NCBI RefSeq assembly: GCF_015326965.1
Contig: NZ_CP017659.1
Location: 2,356,001 to 2,420,000, forward strand
Length of the DNA: 64,000 bases
From: Paenibacillus sp. JZ16
GTDB lineage: Bacteria; Bacillota; Bacilli; Paenibacillales; Paenibacillaceae
Direction: 5' to 3'
This document shows positions 25,352-33,929 of the stretch, piece after piece (the first letter of the stretch is position 1; every line of letters starts with the position of its first letter). The position numbers were made by a program, and so were the translations under genes. The notes under the pieces are model-generated. The model had not been told where the DNA came from. It made no database searches and saw only the letters and a program-made list of their open reading frames with translations.

Positions 25352-25522
25352 GTTTCGTTCTCCTCTGCATGTTCAATCTGTAATTTCGCCCGATTGTAAA
25401 CATAAATTGGACATGTTCTGGCCAGATCAGTTCTGTTATGGACCCACAGTCCCCATCCGTAAAGTATACATATGACGGTGCCATGCCCTTTAGTCCTTGG
25501 ACAAGCGGTTCCATGCGGATAC

Positions 25523-25603
25523 AAAAAAATGAGAAGCACTTTGCATTGAAAAAGCCTTCATTCATCACAAATGAAAGTTCTCGTTATGCAAAGGGCTTCT
25601 CAT
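25523..25603 (-). terminator. Intrinsic terminator of glpD, possible GlpP target
   Basis: A stem of about 18 bp (ATGAGAAGC.CTTTGCAT, 25529-25546, with 25586-25603) and a 39-nt loop are followed on the minus strand by seven T. Its first half resembles the glpD leader stem (GAAGCCCTTTGC versus GAACCCTTTTGC), so it might be GlpP-responsive and gate the downstream HAD and glpP genes. The rest of the 337-nt gap (25352-25688) shows no gene. Confidence 0.8.
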
Positions 25604-25688
25604 CATCTCTGCCCAGCTCTATAACTTTATATGGTTATACTACATCCACATTTTACATTTGACAAGATGATCCTGATAAATAAGATCC

Positions 25689-27452
25689 CTATCGATTCAT
25701 CGCCGACACGGCGGAGGAATGCTCGGCTTCCTGGTCGGAACACGATCCGGTGACGTCTACCCGATCCGGCGGATCCGTATACCGTTCCATCCTGCTGCCT
25801 TCCGCCACTCCCCATGCCAATTGCAATTGATCCTGCAGCAGCTCCCATTGCCTGTCGACTTCCTCTTGATTCCACTCTAAATATTCACGCATCAGCCTCA
25901 TGACGGGAGCAATGGTTCGCTCGGTTTTTTGCCGGTCGAATAATAACCAGCCCGTTCTTCTTAACAGAAAATCGACTGCGGTCATCGTCATCTCATATTC
26001 GATGGAATACTCGATTTCCGCACGTAACAATCGAAGCTCGGTCGTTTCCGCTTCCTGCGAAGAAGCAGCGACCCGGTTCATCAGCTCCATCGTATTGGAG
26101 CCGTACCTGTTCATGAGGCTCAGAATGTCTTCGGGCCTGATACTAAGGGAGTCACCCTGCTTAATCAACTTCTTCTGAAGCTCCTTATAGGTAAGGCCGT
26201 TCAGGTCGCCCCCGCTGATGGGAACCCGATCCGTCGTACAGGGAGGATAGATGGTGCCATCGGCGTCTTGAAGCTGTCTGGCTGCAAGGTTCACTACCTT
26301 TTCGGCCATTTTCCGAAATCCGGTCAGCTTTCCTCCTGCAATGGTGATCAACCCGGAATCGGATATAAACATCTCATCTTTTCTCGATATTTCAGAAGGT
26401 CCCTTTCCTTCCTCACGGACGAGCGGCCGTAAGCCTGACCATCCGGATTCGATATCGTCCGGCCGCAGCCTTGACTCCGGGAAAGCATGATTCACCGCAT
26501 CGATCAGATATCGCCGATCCTCCTCGGTAATACCAGGCGTCTCAATCGCCCCCTCGTAAACGGTATCAGTCGTTCCGATGTAGGTCTTGCCCTCTCTTGG
26601 AATGACAAAAATCATTCGGCCACCCGGTACATCGAAATAAGCAGCTTGCCGAATGGGAAGCTTGGCATGATCCACCACCAGGTGAACGCCTTTTGTTAAA
26701 AGCAGGCGCTTTCTCTTGAGCGAATTATCCTTGAGCCTGACCTGATCCACCCATGGCCCGGCGGCATTGATGATCTTTTTGGCGTTTATCGTATAGGTCT
26801 TGCCACTCACTTGGTCTTCTACATGAGCTCCTACTACTTTTCCTCCTCGATACATGAATTCCTGGACTTTGGCATAATTCGCGATGAGCGCTCCCTTGGC
26901 CCTTGCAGACTTCATCACTTCCACCGTTAATCGAGCATCGTCGGTTCGGTATTCATAATAATAACCGGAACCTTTCAATCCCTCCTTTCGAAAGAGCGGT
27001 TCAAGGGTCAGGGTACTCTCGCGCCGGAACATCTTGCGCCGTTCGCTGCGTTTGACCCCTGCCAGCCAGTCGTACAGATACAATCCGATCGCGCTGGCAA
27101 GATAACCATAAGTGCCTTTTTTATAAATTGGGAGCAGCATCGGAATAGGCTCCACCAGATGTGGAGCGTTCCGGTGAAGCAATGCCCGTTCAGAACCCAC
27201 CTCACGTACCAAGCCGATCTCTCCTTGCTTCAGATACCGAAGACCGCCATGAATCAGCTTCGTTGATCTACTGCTCGTTCCCGAAGCAAAATCATTCATT
27301 TCCACCAAGCCGACGCTCATCCCTCTGCAGCTGGCGTCCCAAGCAATTCCCGCACCCGTGATACCGCCGCCAATCACCAGCACATCCAGCTTTTTTGCCG
27401 ACATGTCCTGCAAATATTGGGTCCGCATCTTGGCGGATAAGCTTGTGTCCAC
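25689..27452 (-). CDS. glpD: Aerobic glycerol-3-phosphate dehydrogenase
   Basis: Protein of 587 aa. The FAD-binding GGGITGAG motif lies at about 28-35, followed by FASGTSSRSTKLIHGGLRYL and TKGVHLVV, which are GlpD hallmarks. A DAO_C domain spans the C-terminal 150 aa. It oxidises glycerol 3-phosphate to dihydroxyacetone phosphate and feeds electrons to menaquinone at the membrane. The GTG start follows GAGGAG by 8 nt. The leader has a promoter, terminator and repeat, which fits antitermination by the nearby glpP product. Confidence 0.97.
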   Translation of the reverse strand: MDTSLSAKMRTQYLQDMSAKKLDVLVIGGGITGAGIAWDASCRGMSVGLVEMNDFASGTSSRSTKLIHGGLRYLKQGEIGLVREVGSERALLHRNAPHLVEPIPMLLPIYKKGTYGYLASAIGLYLYDWLAGVKRSERRKMFRRESTLTLEPLFRKEGLKGSGYYYEYRTDDARLTVEVMKSARAKGALIANYAKVQEFMYRGGKVVGAHVEDQVSGKTYTINAKKIINAAGPWVDQVRLKDNSLKRKRLLLTKGVHLVVDHAKLPIRQAAYFDVPGGRMIFVIPREGKTYIGTTDTVYEGAIETPGITEEDRRYLIDAVNHAFPESRLRPDDIESGWSGLRPLVREEGKGPSEISRKDEMFISDSGLITIAGGKLTGFRKMAEKVVNLAARQLQDADGTIYPPCTTDRVPISGGDLNGLTYKELQKKLIKQGDSLSIRPEDILSLMNRYGSNTMELMNRVAASSQEAETTELRLLRAEIEYSIEYEMTMTAVDFLLRRTGWLLFDRQKTERTIAPVMRLMREYLEWNQEEVDRQWELLQDQLQLAWGVAEGSRMERYTDPPDRVDVTGSCSDQEAEHSSAVSAMNR

Positions 27453-27496
27453 CTGACATTCTCCTCTCTGAATTTAAAATAAAGAACCTATTCCAT

Positions 27497-27616
27497 CATA
27501 AGAAGAACGTCTATCGACGTACTTTACCTGAAGACTGACCGCATTTAGCGGAAGTTTTTTTTGCGAGATAAGGATGCTAAGCCTCGTATGATACTTTCTT
27601 ATCTCTTCAAAAAAAG
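27497..27616. repeat. Dispersed 120-nt repeat, copy B, inside the glpD leader
   Basis: This copy matches 22886-23005 over its whole length. It lies between the leader terminator and the glpD ribosome binding site, so it is transcribed as part of glpD mRNA in the antisense direction to copy A's plus reading. The ends ATAAGAAG and CTTTCTTAT are near-inverted, as in miniature transposable elements. Confidence 0.8.
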
Positions 27617-27674
27617 AACCGCTTCTGCTTGGAATGCATACCAAATACAGTACGCATTTAAGCAAAAGGGTTCT
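27609..27674 (-). terminator. glpD leader terminator, likely GlpP antitermination site
   Basis: On the minus strand AGAACC pairs with GGTTCT, with an inner stem (TGCTT.AATGC with GCATT..AAGCA) and a loop of about 14 nt, followed by seven T. It lies about 35 nt after the predicted start point and 157 nt before the glpD start codon, so the downstream gene needs readthrough. Confidence 0.8.
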
Positions 27675-27714
27675 CCGTTATCTCCGCCACTTTATGCAAT
27701 AAATATGATTATTC

Positions 27715-27743
27715 ATTATAGGTTGCTTTTATACTTATGTCTA
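27715..27743 (-). promoter_or_regulatory. Sigma-A promoter of glpD
   Basis: On the minus strand TAGACA (27738-27743) and TATAAT (27715-27720) are 17 nt apart. Transcription should begin near 27707, giving a leader of about 255 nt. It is very close to the end of the convergent-side AraC gene at 27778. Confidence 0.8.
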
Positions 27744-27777
27744 TATGGAGCCTATTCAGAACCGTTAAAGCCGATTC

Positions 27778-28635
27778 TCACTTTTTCCGTAAAGCCGATG
27801 GAGCCATGCTTTTATATTTCTTGAAGGTTCGACTGAAATAATAAATATCATTAAACCCGGTCGCAGCCGCGATTTCGGATACGGTAAGCGGACTCTCGCG
27901 AAGGAGATAATCCGCCCGGTTGAGCCTCGTCTCATTCACATACTCCGTCACGGTCCGGCCGCTGATTTCCTTGAACAGCCGGCTGAAATGAAAGCGGCTG
28001 AGACCCGCCATGCCGGATAGGAGCTCCACTGATAAATCCTCCCGGTAATGCTCTTCGATATACTTGAATATCGGGGCAAAGCGCTCCACATTCTTCATCC
28101 GCTCGATGTACTCATCCAGGGTAAGAACCGTCGCTACATAACCTCGAACAAGCAGCGTAAGCAGCCGATACAGTTCTGATTTGACGGCCAGCTCATAACC
28201 GAATTCCCGCTGTTCCAGCTCATGAATGATAGACAGCATGGAGGCTAGCGCATCATCCCCGCTAATTCGGTTCTCGAAGATCAGCCGATTCTGGGTGATC
28301 GGCGTGATGAATTTCATCTCGGTTGCATCCAGCGAATGGCTCTGAAGCAGCGAGAAGTCCGCGATTAACGCATAATAAAACAAATGATCCGACAGGCTGA
28401 GGCCGTAATGCAGCTCATTCCGGTTAATGACGATCATATCGCCTTCCTTGACCGTGAAGGTGGACGAGCCGCACTCCAAACTCGCTTCTCCTGATACAAT
28501 GTATAGAATTTCAAGATGTTCATGCCAATGGTGGTTAAACAAAACCTGTCCACGTCCATCAAACTCGCAACGATGAACCTTAATCGGAAACTGAGGATCC
28601 GGCATGGTCATCGGTTCTCGCAGTGTTTTGTCCAA
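27778..28635 (-). CDS. AraC family transcriptional regulator with cupin domain
   Basis: Protein of 285 aa. The N-terminal cupin sugar-binding domain (HWHEHLEILYIVSGEASLECG) and C-terminal double helix-turn-helix AraC domain (LSVELLSGMAGLSRFHFSRLFKEISGRTVTEYV..GFNDIYYFSRTFKKY) are complete. It is divergent from the Gfo/Idh dehydrogenase gene, and probably controls that operon in response to a sugar or polyol. The TTG start at 28635 is chosen because AAGGAG lies 9 nt upstream; a longer frame reaches 28686. Confidence 0.9.
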   Translation of the reverse strand: MDKTLREPMTMPDPQFPIKVHRCEFDGRGQVLFNHHWHEHLEILYIVSGEASLECGSSTFTVKEGDMIVINRNELHYGLSLSDHLFYYALIADFSLLQSHSLDATEMKFITPITQNRLIFENRISGDDALASMLSIIHELEQREFGYELAVKSELYRLLTLLVRGYVATVLTLDEYIERMKNVERFAPIFKYIEEHYREDLSVELLSGMAGLSRFHFSRLFKEISGRTVTEYVNETRLNRADYLLRESPLTVSEIAAATGFNDIYYFSRTFKKYKSMAPSALRKK

Positions 28636-28716
28636 TGTTCTGATCTCCTTCCAGTAAGACAGCACAATTGTACAAACAAACAGCACGGTTTATCATGGTG
28701 TCTTCCTCTAAAAGCA

Positions 28717-28722
28717 TTATAA
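28717..28722 (+). promoter_or_regulatory. -10 box of the dehydrogenase-epimerase operon
   Basis: A perfect TATAAT lies about 40 nt before the start codon at 28762. No good -35 box is seen at 17 nt, which is typical of a promoter that needs an AraC-type activator. Confidence 0.5.
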
Positions 28723-28761
28723 TACGAAAGTGTAATGCAGTAAATTCAGAGGAGTGAACTC

Positions 28762-29820
28762 ATGAAATCTATTAATGTTGGCGTCATTGGCACGGGATCG
28801 ATCTCTGCTATGCATTTGCAATCCTATGAGAAACATGCGAACACGAATTTGCTCGCCGTGTGCGATTTAAATGAAGAAAGAGCACAGCGTGCAGCTGAAA
28901 AATACGGTGCTACCAAAGTCTACACCGATTATAACGAACTTCTGGCTGATCCGGAAATCGATGCAGTAAGCATCTGTACCTGGAACAATACGCATGCCGA
29001 AATCAGCATTGCGGCACTGAATGCAGGCAAACACGTCCTGGTTGAGAAACCTCTCTGCCGTACCGTTGAGGAAGCGCTTCAAGTACAGGAAGCCGTTAAA
29101 TCCTCCGGCAAACTGCTTCAGGTCGGCTTCGTAAGACGTTACGACCCTAACGCTCAGATGCTCCGCGAGTTTGCAGACAAGGGTGAATTTGGGGACATCT
29201 ACTTCGCGAAGGCTTCCTCTGTTCGTCGACTCGGCAATCCAGGCGGCTGGTTCTCTGACATCGAGCGTTCCGGCGGCGGACCTCTCATCGATATCGGGGT
29301 GCATGTCATTGATCTGTGTTGGTACATGATGGGTCGGCCAAAACCGGTTTCCGTCAGCGCCAATACATATCGAAAGCTGGGCAATCGCTCTAATGTTCGC
29401 AACCTCTCCTTCTACAAAGCGGCTGACTATGACGCGGAGAAGAACACGGTTGAGGATATGGCGAATGCGATGATCCGTTTTGAAAACGGCGCCTCTTTGC
29501 TGGTAGACGTCAGCTTCACGCTGCACTCGAAGGAGAATCTGCAATCCGTTAAATTGTATGGAGACAAGGGCGGATTCGAGATTGATCCAGAAGTGGTCAT
29601 CGTAACGGAAAAGCACGATACCATCATCAACATCCAGCCTCAAACGGACAACAAAGGATTCGATTTCAACGCGGCTTTCCAAAGCGAAGTCGATCATTTC
29701 ATTTCCAGCATCGAGAACGGCACGGCACCTCTCAGCCCGGTTGAAGACGGCGTTGAGATCATGAAGATTCTGTGCGGGATCTATGAATCCGCCGAAAAAG
29801 GGGTTGAGGTTCTCTTATGA
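28762..29820 (+). CDS. Gfo/Idh/MocA family oxidoreductase
   Basis: Protein of 352 aa with an N-terminal Rossmann fold (VGVIGTGSISAMHL, about 6-19) and the EKPL motif near 95-98, followed by the C-terminal Gfo/Idh/MocA domain with GGGPLIDIGVHVIDLCW. It is an NAD(P)-dependent sugar or polyol dehydrogenase, probably of the inositol dehydrogenase type. The ATG follows CAGAGGAG. It overlaps the next epimerase gene by 4 nt (ATGA). Confidence 0.9.
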   Translation: MKSINVGVIGTGSISAMHLQSYEKHANTNLLAVCDLNEERAQRAAEKYGATKVYTDYNELLADPEIDAVSICTWNNTHAEISIAALNAGKHVLVEKPLCRTVEEALQVQEAVKSSGKLLQVGFVRRYDPNAQMLREFADKGEFGDIYFAKASSVRRLGNPGGWFSDIERSGGGPLIDIGVHVIDLCWYMMGRPKPVSVSANTYRKLGNRSNVRNLSFYKAADYDAEKNTVEDMANAMIRFENGASLLVDVSFTLHSKENLQSVKLYGDKGGFEIDPEVVIVTEKHDTIINIQPQTDNKGFDFNAAFQSEVDHFISSIENGTAPLSPVEDGVEIMKILCGIYESAEKGVEVLL

Positions 29821-30674
29821 AACTTGGAATAAGCTCATACAGCCTGTACCAGGCCATGAATAAAGGCGAAATGACCATTACTGATGTCATCGACTACGTT
29901 GCAGAAATCGGCGGAGAGCATATCGAAATCGTTCCACTCGGCTTTAACCTGAAGGAAACGCCGGAGTTGATCGATACCATTAAATCCCATGCCGCTTCCA
30001 AAGGGCTTGAGATCTCCAACTATGCCATCGGTGCCAATTTTGCGGAATTGGATGATGCTGCATATGAAGCGGAGATTGAAAGAGTTAAAGGCGAAGTGGA
30101 CATTGCGGCCGCGCTTGGCGTTAAGCTGATGCGCCATGACGTAGGCTCTTCCAAGGACTTGTCCATCACGCATTTCCTGGAGGAACTTCCCCGCCTGGCC
30201 AATGCATGCCGAATCATAGCCGATTACGCGGCAGAACGCGGCATTACAACAAGCGTGGAGAACCACGGCTATTTCATTCAACATAGCGACCGTGTAAAAG
30301 CGCTGGTTCAAACCGTTAATCACCCTAACTTCAAAACAACCCTGGACATTGGAAACTTCCTCTGTGCAGATGAGGTGTCAACTGTGGCAGTCAAGAACAA
30401 CATCGGCTTGGCTTCGATGGTTCACTTCAAGGACTTCTATTATCGCCCGGCTCACCGCGCACCTGGATCCGGTTGGTTTAACACCTCCAGCGGCAACTGG
30501 CTGCGTGGCGCGATTGTCGGCCAAGGCGATATCGATATGCCGGAAGTCGTTCGCATCGTGAAGGAATCCGGTTACGACGGCTATATCTCGATCGAATTCG
30601 AAGGGATGGAAGATTGCCGTACGGGAGCTAAGTTTGGATTGGAATATCTCCGTAAAACCTGGAATGAGGTTTAA
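29817..30674 (+). CDS. Sugar phosphate isomerase/epimerase (xylose-isomerase-like TIM barrel)
   Basis: Protein of 285 aa of the AP-endonuclease-2-type TIM barrel family. Metal-site acidic and His residues are visible in VENHG, LDIGNF, HFKDFYY and SIEFEGMEDC. The start overlaps the stop codon of the dehydrogenase gene. It probably acts on a keto-sugar or keto-inositol produced by the dehydrogenase; the exact substrate is not known. Confidence 0.88.
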   Translation: MKLGISSYSLYQAMNKGEMTITDVIDYVAEIGGEHIEIVPLGFNLKETPELIDTIKSHAASKGLEISNYAIGANFAELDDAAYEAEIERVKGEVDIAAALGVKLMRHDVGSSKDLSITHFLEELPRLANACRIIADYAAERGITTSVENHGYFIQHSDRVKALVQTVNHPNFKTTLDIGNFLCADEVSTVAVKNNIGLASMVHFKDFYYRPAHRAPGSGWFNTSSGNWLRGAIVGQGDIDMPEVVRIVKESGYDGYISIEFEGMEDCRTGAKFGLEYLRKTWNEV

Positions 30675-30723
30675 GTGATACGGACGATGGATGACACAAG
30701 GATGATATAAGGGGGATATTAGC

Positions 30724-31620
30724 ATGTCGAAGCCTATCATGCCTAACAAAATTGGCGTTATTGTTGACAGCTTTCGCGTTGGAGTAAGAGATGGCCTTCT
30801 TAAAGCCCGAGAAGTCGGTGCAGACGGCGTACAGATCTATGCCGTTCATGGCGAAATGGATCCGGCCAACCTCTCTGCTTCGGCGCGAAAAGAATTGAAG
30901 GATTACATCGATTCACTGGGACTTGAAATCTCCGCCCTCGTGGGTGACCTTGGCGGACACGGCTTCCAGGACCCTGCTGAGAATGCGGCTAAAATCGAGA
31001 AATCCAAACGAATCATGGAGCTCGGCTTGGAGCTGGGAACCAATATCATCACCACGCATATCGGTATCGTGCCGCAAGATCATAACAGCCGCGTATATGA
31101 AACGATGCACAAAGCTTGCCTGGAGCTTAGCACATTCGCGAAGTCCATGGACGCATTCTTTGCCATCGAGACAGGTCCGGAGCCTTCGGCTCATTTGAAA
31201 TCATTCCTTGACGGCCTGGGTTCCAACGGAGTATCGGTAAACTTTGACCCGGCCAATATGGTCATGGTTACCGGTGATGATCCTGTACAGGGCGTGTACA
31301 ACCTGAAGGATTATATCGTTCATACACACGCGAAGGACGGAATCAAGCTGGCTGACTATATCGATCCTCGTGATGTATACGGCGATTTCGGATACGAGGC
31401 ACCTGCCCTTGACCATGACAAAATTGCCGATATGGCGGAATCGGGTGAGAAGTTCCGTGAAGTGCCGCTTGGCGAAGGCGGCGTGAACTGGAATGCTTAC
31501 CTGCAAGCTCTCAAGGATATTGGCTATACGGGGTATCTGACCATCGAACGTGAAGTGAAAGCCAATCCGGAAGCGGATATCAAGCTTGCCGTGGACTTCT
31601 TGAAGACGTTCAGAGCTTAA
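30724..31620 (+). CDS. Second sugar phosphate isomerase/epimerase
   Basis: Protein of 298 aa of the same TIM-barrel family but divergent from its neighbour. It has the metal-ligand pattern IETGPEP, NFDPANMV, HTHAKDG and TIEREV, typical of the IolE/IolI-like and hydroxypyruvate isomerase-like group. The ATG follows GGGGGAT. It is 49 nt after the previous gene and ends before a strong terminator, so it closes a three-gene operon. Confidence 0.88.
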   Translation: MSKPIMPNKIGVIVDSFRVGVRDGLLKAREVGADGVQIYAVHGEMDPANLSASARKELKDYIDSLGLEISALVGDLGGHGFQDPAENAAKIEKSKRIMELGLELGTNIITTHIGIVPQDHNSRVYETMHKACLELSTFAKSMDAFFAIETGPEPSAHLKSFLDGLGSNGVSVNFDPANMVMVTGDDPVQGVYNLKDYIVHTHAKDGIKLADYIDPRDVYGDFGYEAPALDHDKIADMAESGEKFREVPLGEGGVNWNAYLQALKDIGYTGYLTIEREVKANPEADIKLAVDFLKTFRA

Positions 31621-31700
31621 CACGTACACGATTCATTCAGAGTTCTTGCTGCAGGATGTCAATGCTACTGCTTGAATAGGAAGCAGTGAACTCATTAACT

Positions 31701-31743
31701 AAACAAGGCCAATCAGGGAATAACCTGATTGGCCTTGTTTTAT
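31701..31743. terminator. Strong bidirectional terminator
   Basis: A perfect 17-bp stem with a 6-nt loop is followed by a T-rich end, with A-runs on the other side. It lies between two convergent operons (stop codons at 31620 and 31767). Confidence 0.92.
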
Positions 31744-31766
31744 ATTGTCCTACCTAGTAAATAAAA

Positions 31767-32798
31767 TTAAGATACCACCTGTTTCCCTGATACCGTCTCC
31801 AAGGCGCCGTTCGCTCTTGCGGAACGAATCTCGGCTTCAATAATTTCCAGCGACCCGGCAGCGCTCTCAGGCGTACATACCGTTACCGGCTCTCCTTGCG
31901 CAACATGCTCAATGAAATACCGGAGCTCACGATAATAACCGGAATCATCGGACAGCTCAGCCGTAAAGCCTGGGGCGTCTTCAGGGTACACCTTCAGTTC
32001 GTTATTCTCGAACACCAGCGTTGCCTCTTCCAAATTCACACGGTAACCCATATAAAAACCGTGTTCGCCGTGCAGCGTCCAATCCGCATGCGCGTTAATC
32101 ACTTTACCATCCGGGAAACTGTAGTGGGTGGATACGATATCGTACGAGCTTCCTTTAATCATCGTTTTGGCGAAAGTCGATACGCGCTCCGGTTTGCCCA
32201 TAAGCCAATGAATCATATCCACGTCATGCACATGCATGTCCGTGATACAGCCACCGCTCTTGTCTCCTTCCAGGAACCAGCCTTGAGGCGGCTCCGATCC
32301 CCGGAAGAATTCGCCTGCAACGATGCTTCCATAACGACCGTCCTCTACGCATTCTTTTAAATATTCATAAGCTGGCCAGAAACGGAGGCATTGTCCGATC
32401 ATGAGCGTTTTTCCTGTGCGCTCCGCTGTTTTTACCATGCGCCAGGCTTCCTCGGAGCTGCCTGCGACAGGTTTCTCACACATGACGTGAATCCCCCGCT
32501 CCAACAACATGCAGGACATGTCCGCATGCAAATAAGTCGGCAGGCATACATCCACAATATCCAGCTCTTCATGCTCCAGCATTTTGTCCACATGTTCATA
32601 CAGATGATAAGGCTCCAGGTCGTATACATCACGCTCGGTTGCCATATTGCCGTTGGCTTTGCTGTCCTTAAGCTCATCGATGCGCAAATCGCAAATCGCC
32701 ACCAGTTGGATGTCCGCGCCCTCTTCGGCTAGTCGAACATAATTGTCGAAATGCATGCGCCCCATAAAACCAAATCCCAATATTCCGATTTTCAGCAT
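31767..32798 (-). CDS. Gfo/Idh/MocA family oxidoreductase
   Basis: Protein of 343 aa with Rossmann motif ILGFGFMGRMH near the N-terminus and CEKPVA near 110-115, and a C-terminal domain with GGCITDMHVHDVDMIHW. It is an NAD(P)-dependent dehydrogenase of the same family as the convergent gene but not a close copy. The ATG follows GGAGGGAATAAGG. It is downstream of an epimerase gene, so the two form a second cassette. Confidence 0.88.
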   Translation of the reverse strand: MLKIGILGFGFMGRMHFDNYVRLAEEGADIQLVAICDLRIDELKDSKANGNMATERDVYDLEPYHLYEHVDKMLEHEELDIVDVCLPTYLHADMSCMLLERGIHVMCEKPVAGSSEEAWRMVKTAERTGKTLMIGQCLRFWPAYEYLKECVEDGRYGSIVAGEFFRGSEPPQGWFLEGDKSGGCITDMHVHDVDMIHWLMGKPERVSTFAKTMIKGSSYDIVSTHYSFPDGKVINAHADWTLHGEHGFYMGYRVNLEEATLVFENNELKVYPEDAPGFTAELSDDSGYYRELRYFIEHVAQGEPVTVCTPESAAGSLEIIEAEIRSARANGALETVSGKQVVS

Positions 32799-32822
32799 CC
32801 TTATTCCCTCCGTTATCCCTTG

Positions 32823-33710
32823 TTATGATTGGCCTTGATGCTGGCGGGCATCCGGCTTGCGCAAAGTTGGCGTGCGTCCAAGAATCGCATCCATTGCATT
32901 GGATGTATTAAATATGATCTGCTCCGAGTAGTGGGTATACGCCGGGATCATCTCTGCGGTAACATAGTTGTCATAGCCGATCAAGCGCAGCGCTTCAACA
33001 ACGGCCGGATAATTAACGTCCCCTGCCAACAGGTCGACAAATCCGTGCAATCCGCCTGCCTGTCTGCGGTAATCTTTGAAATGGACTTTTTTGATCCGCT
33101 CACCCAAAATCCGAATCCAGTGCTCCGGATAACCGTTATGCACAACATTGCCTACGTCGAAATAGGAGCCGACATACTCGGAACCGATCTCGTCGATGAA
33201 GGTCCGCAATTCCAGCGGCGACAGCAGGAATTTATTCCATACATTCTCGATCGCGATGGCAACGCCGGCGCTTTCCGCGTAAGGAACCAGCTTACGAATG
33301 GATTCTTGAGCCCGCTCGTAGGCATATTCGTAATCGATGACTGCAGAACCAGGAACAAAATCGACACCGACCGCCCCCGGGATCACAAGGATGGCATCCA
33401 CTCCGAAAGCGGACGCGAGCTCCAGCTGCTTCTTGCAAATATCCATGGCCTTCTCACGGACAGCCGGGTCATCACTGGTCATCGGATATTCCCAATACAA
33501 ACCTGTCGCCAAACCCGCGATGTCCAGGTCGGCTTCTTTCAGCTGTTCCGTTATGGCCTGTACCTCTTTATCGCCAGCCTGAAGGCCGAGCTCTCCTGTT
33601 TGGTTTAATGACAATTCGATTCCTTCAAACCCGGCTTCCTTTGCCAATCGGATGCAGTCGGAGATGGAAGCATCTCCCGAGAACGACCAGATATTAATCC
33701 CTTTCTTCAT
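32823..33710 (-). CDS. Sugar phosphate isomerase/epimerase
   Basis: Protein of 295 aa of the TIM-barrel epimerase family, with metal-site motifs IENVWNK, FDVGNVV, VHFKDYR and TAEMIPAY. The ATG follows TAGGAGGG. It is the first gene of the second cassette, divergent from an AraC regulator. The substrate is unknown. Confidence 0.88.
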   Translation of the reverse strand: MKKGINIWSFSGDASISDCIRLAKEAGFEGIELSLNQTGELGLQAGDKEVQAITEQLKEADLDIAGLATGLYWEYPMTSDDPAVREKAMDICKKQLELASAFGVDAILVIPGAVGVDFVPGSAVIDYEYAYERAQESIRKLVPYAESAGVAIAIENVWNKFLLSPLELRTFIDEIGSEYVGSYFDVGNVVHNGYPEHWIRILGERIKKVHFKDYRRQAGGLHGFVDLLAGDVNYPAVVEALRLIGYDNYVTAEMIPAYTHYSEQIIFNTSNAMDAILGRTPTLRKPDARQHQGQS

Positions 33711-33767
33711 CGTGAATCCCTCCTAGAATCAATAGGTTAATGTTGTAACACTCGTTTTCTGAAACAC

Positions 33768-33852
33768 ATCATTTGACTTTTTCCGTCAAGTTGTAAATAA
33801 ACCATTTGGATGTAATAATACTTATATAATAAATAAATATTCCGCCAAATGA
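33768..33852. promoter_or_regulatory. Divergent control region with repeated CAAATGAT-type half-sites
   Basis: ATCATTTG (33768-33775) and CAAATGAT (33845-33852) are inverted. Nearby are CATTTGG/CCAAATG pairs and a TTGAC/GTCAA palindrome. The stretch lies between the epimerase cassette and the AraC gene, so these may be AraC half-sites. No clear -10/-35 pair was assigned. Confidence 0.4.
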
Positions 33853-33929
33853 TTTAGATAGAAAAGTGATTATTTGGACTATTCCGTTCTATTTATCATC
33901 TCTTAATAACATTTTGGAGTGAGTTTACG

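Noticed and set aside
25380..25500. T-box-like motif before the HAD phosphatase gene
   Set aside because: The stretch AGGGCATGGCACC only partly matches the T-box core AGGGTGGNACCGCG, and no specifier loop is seen.
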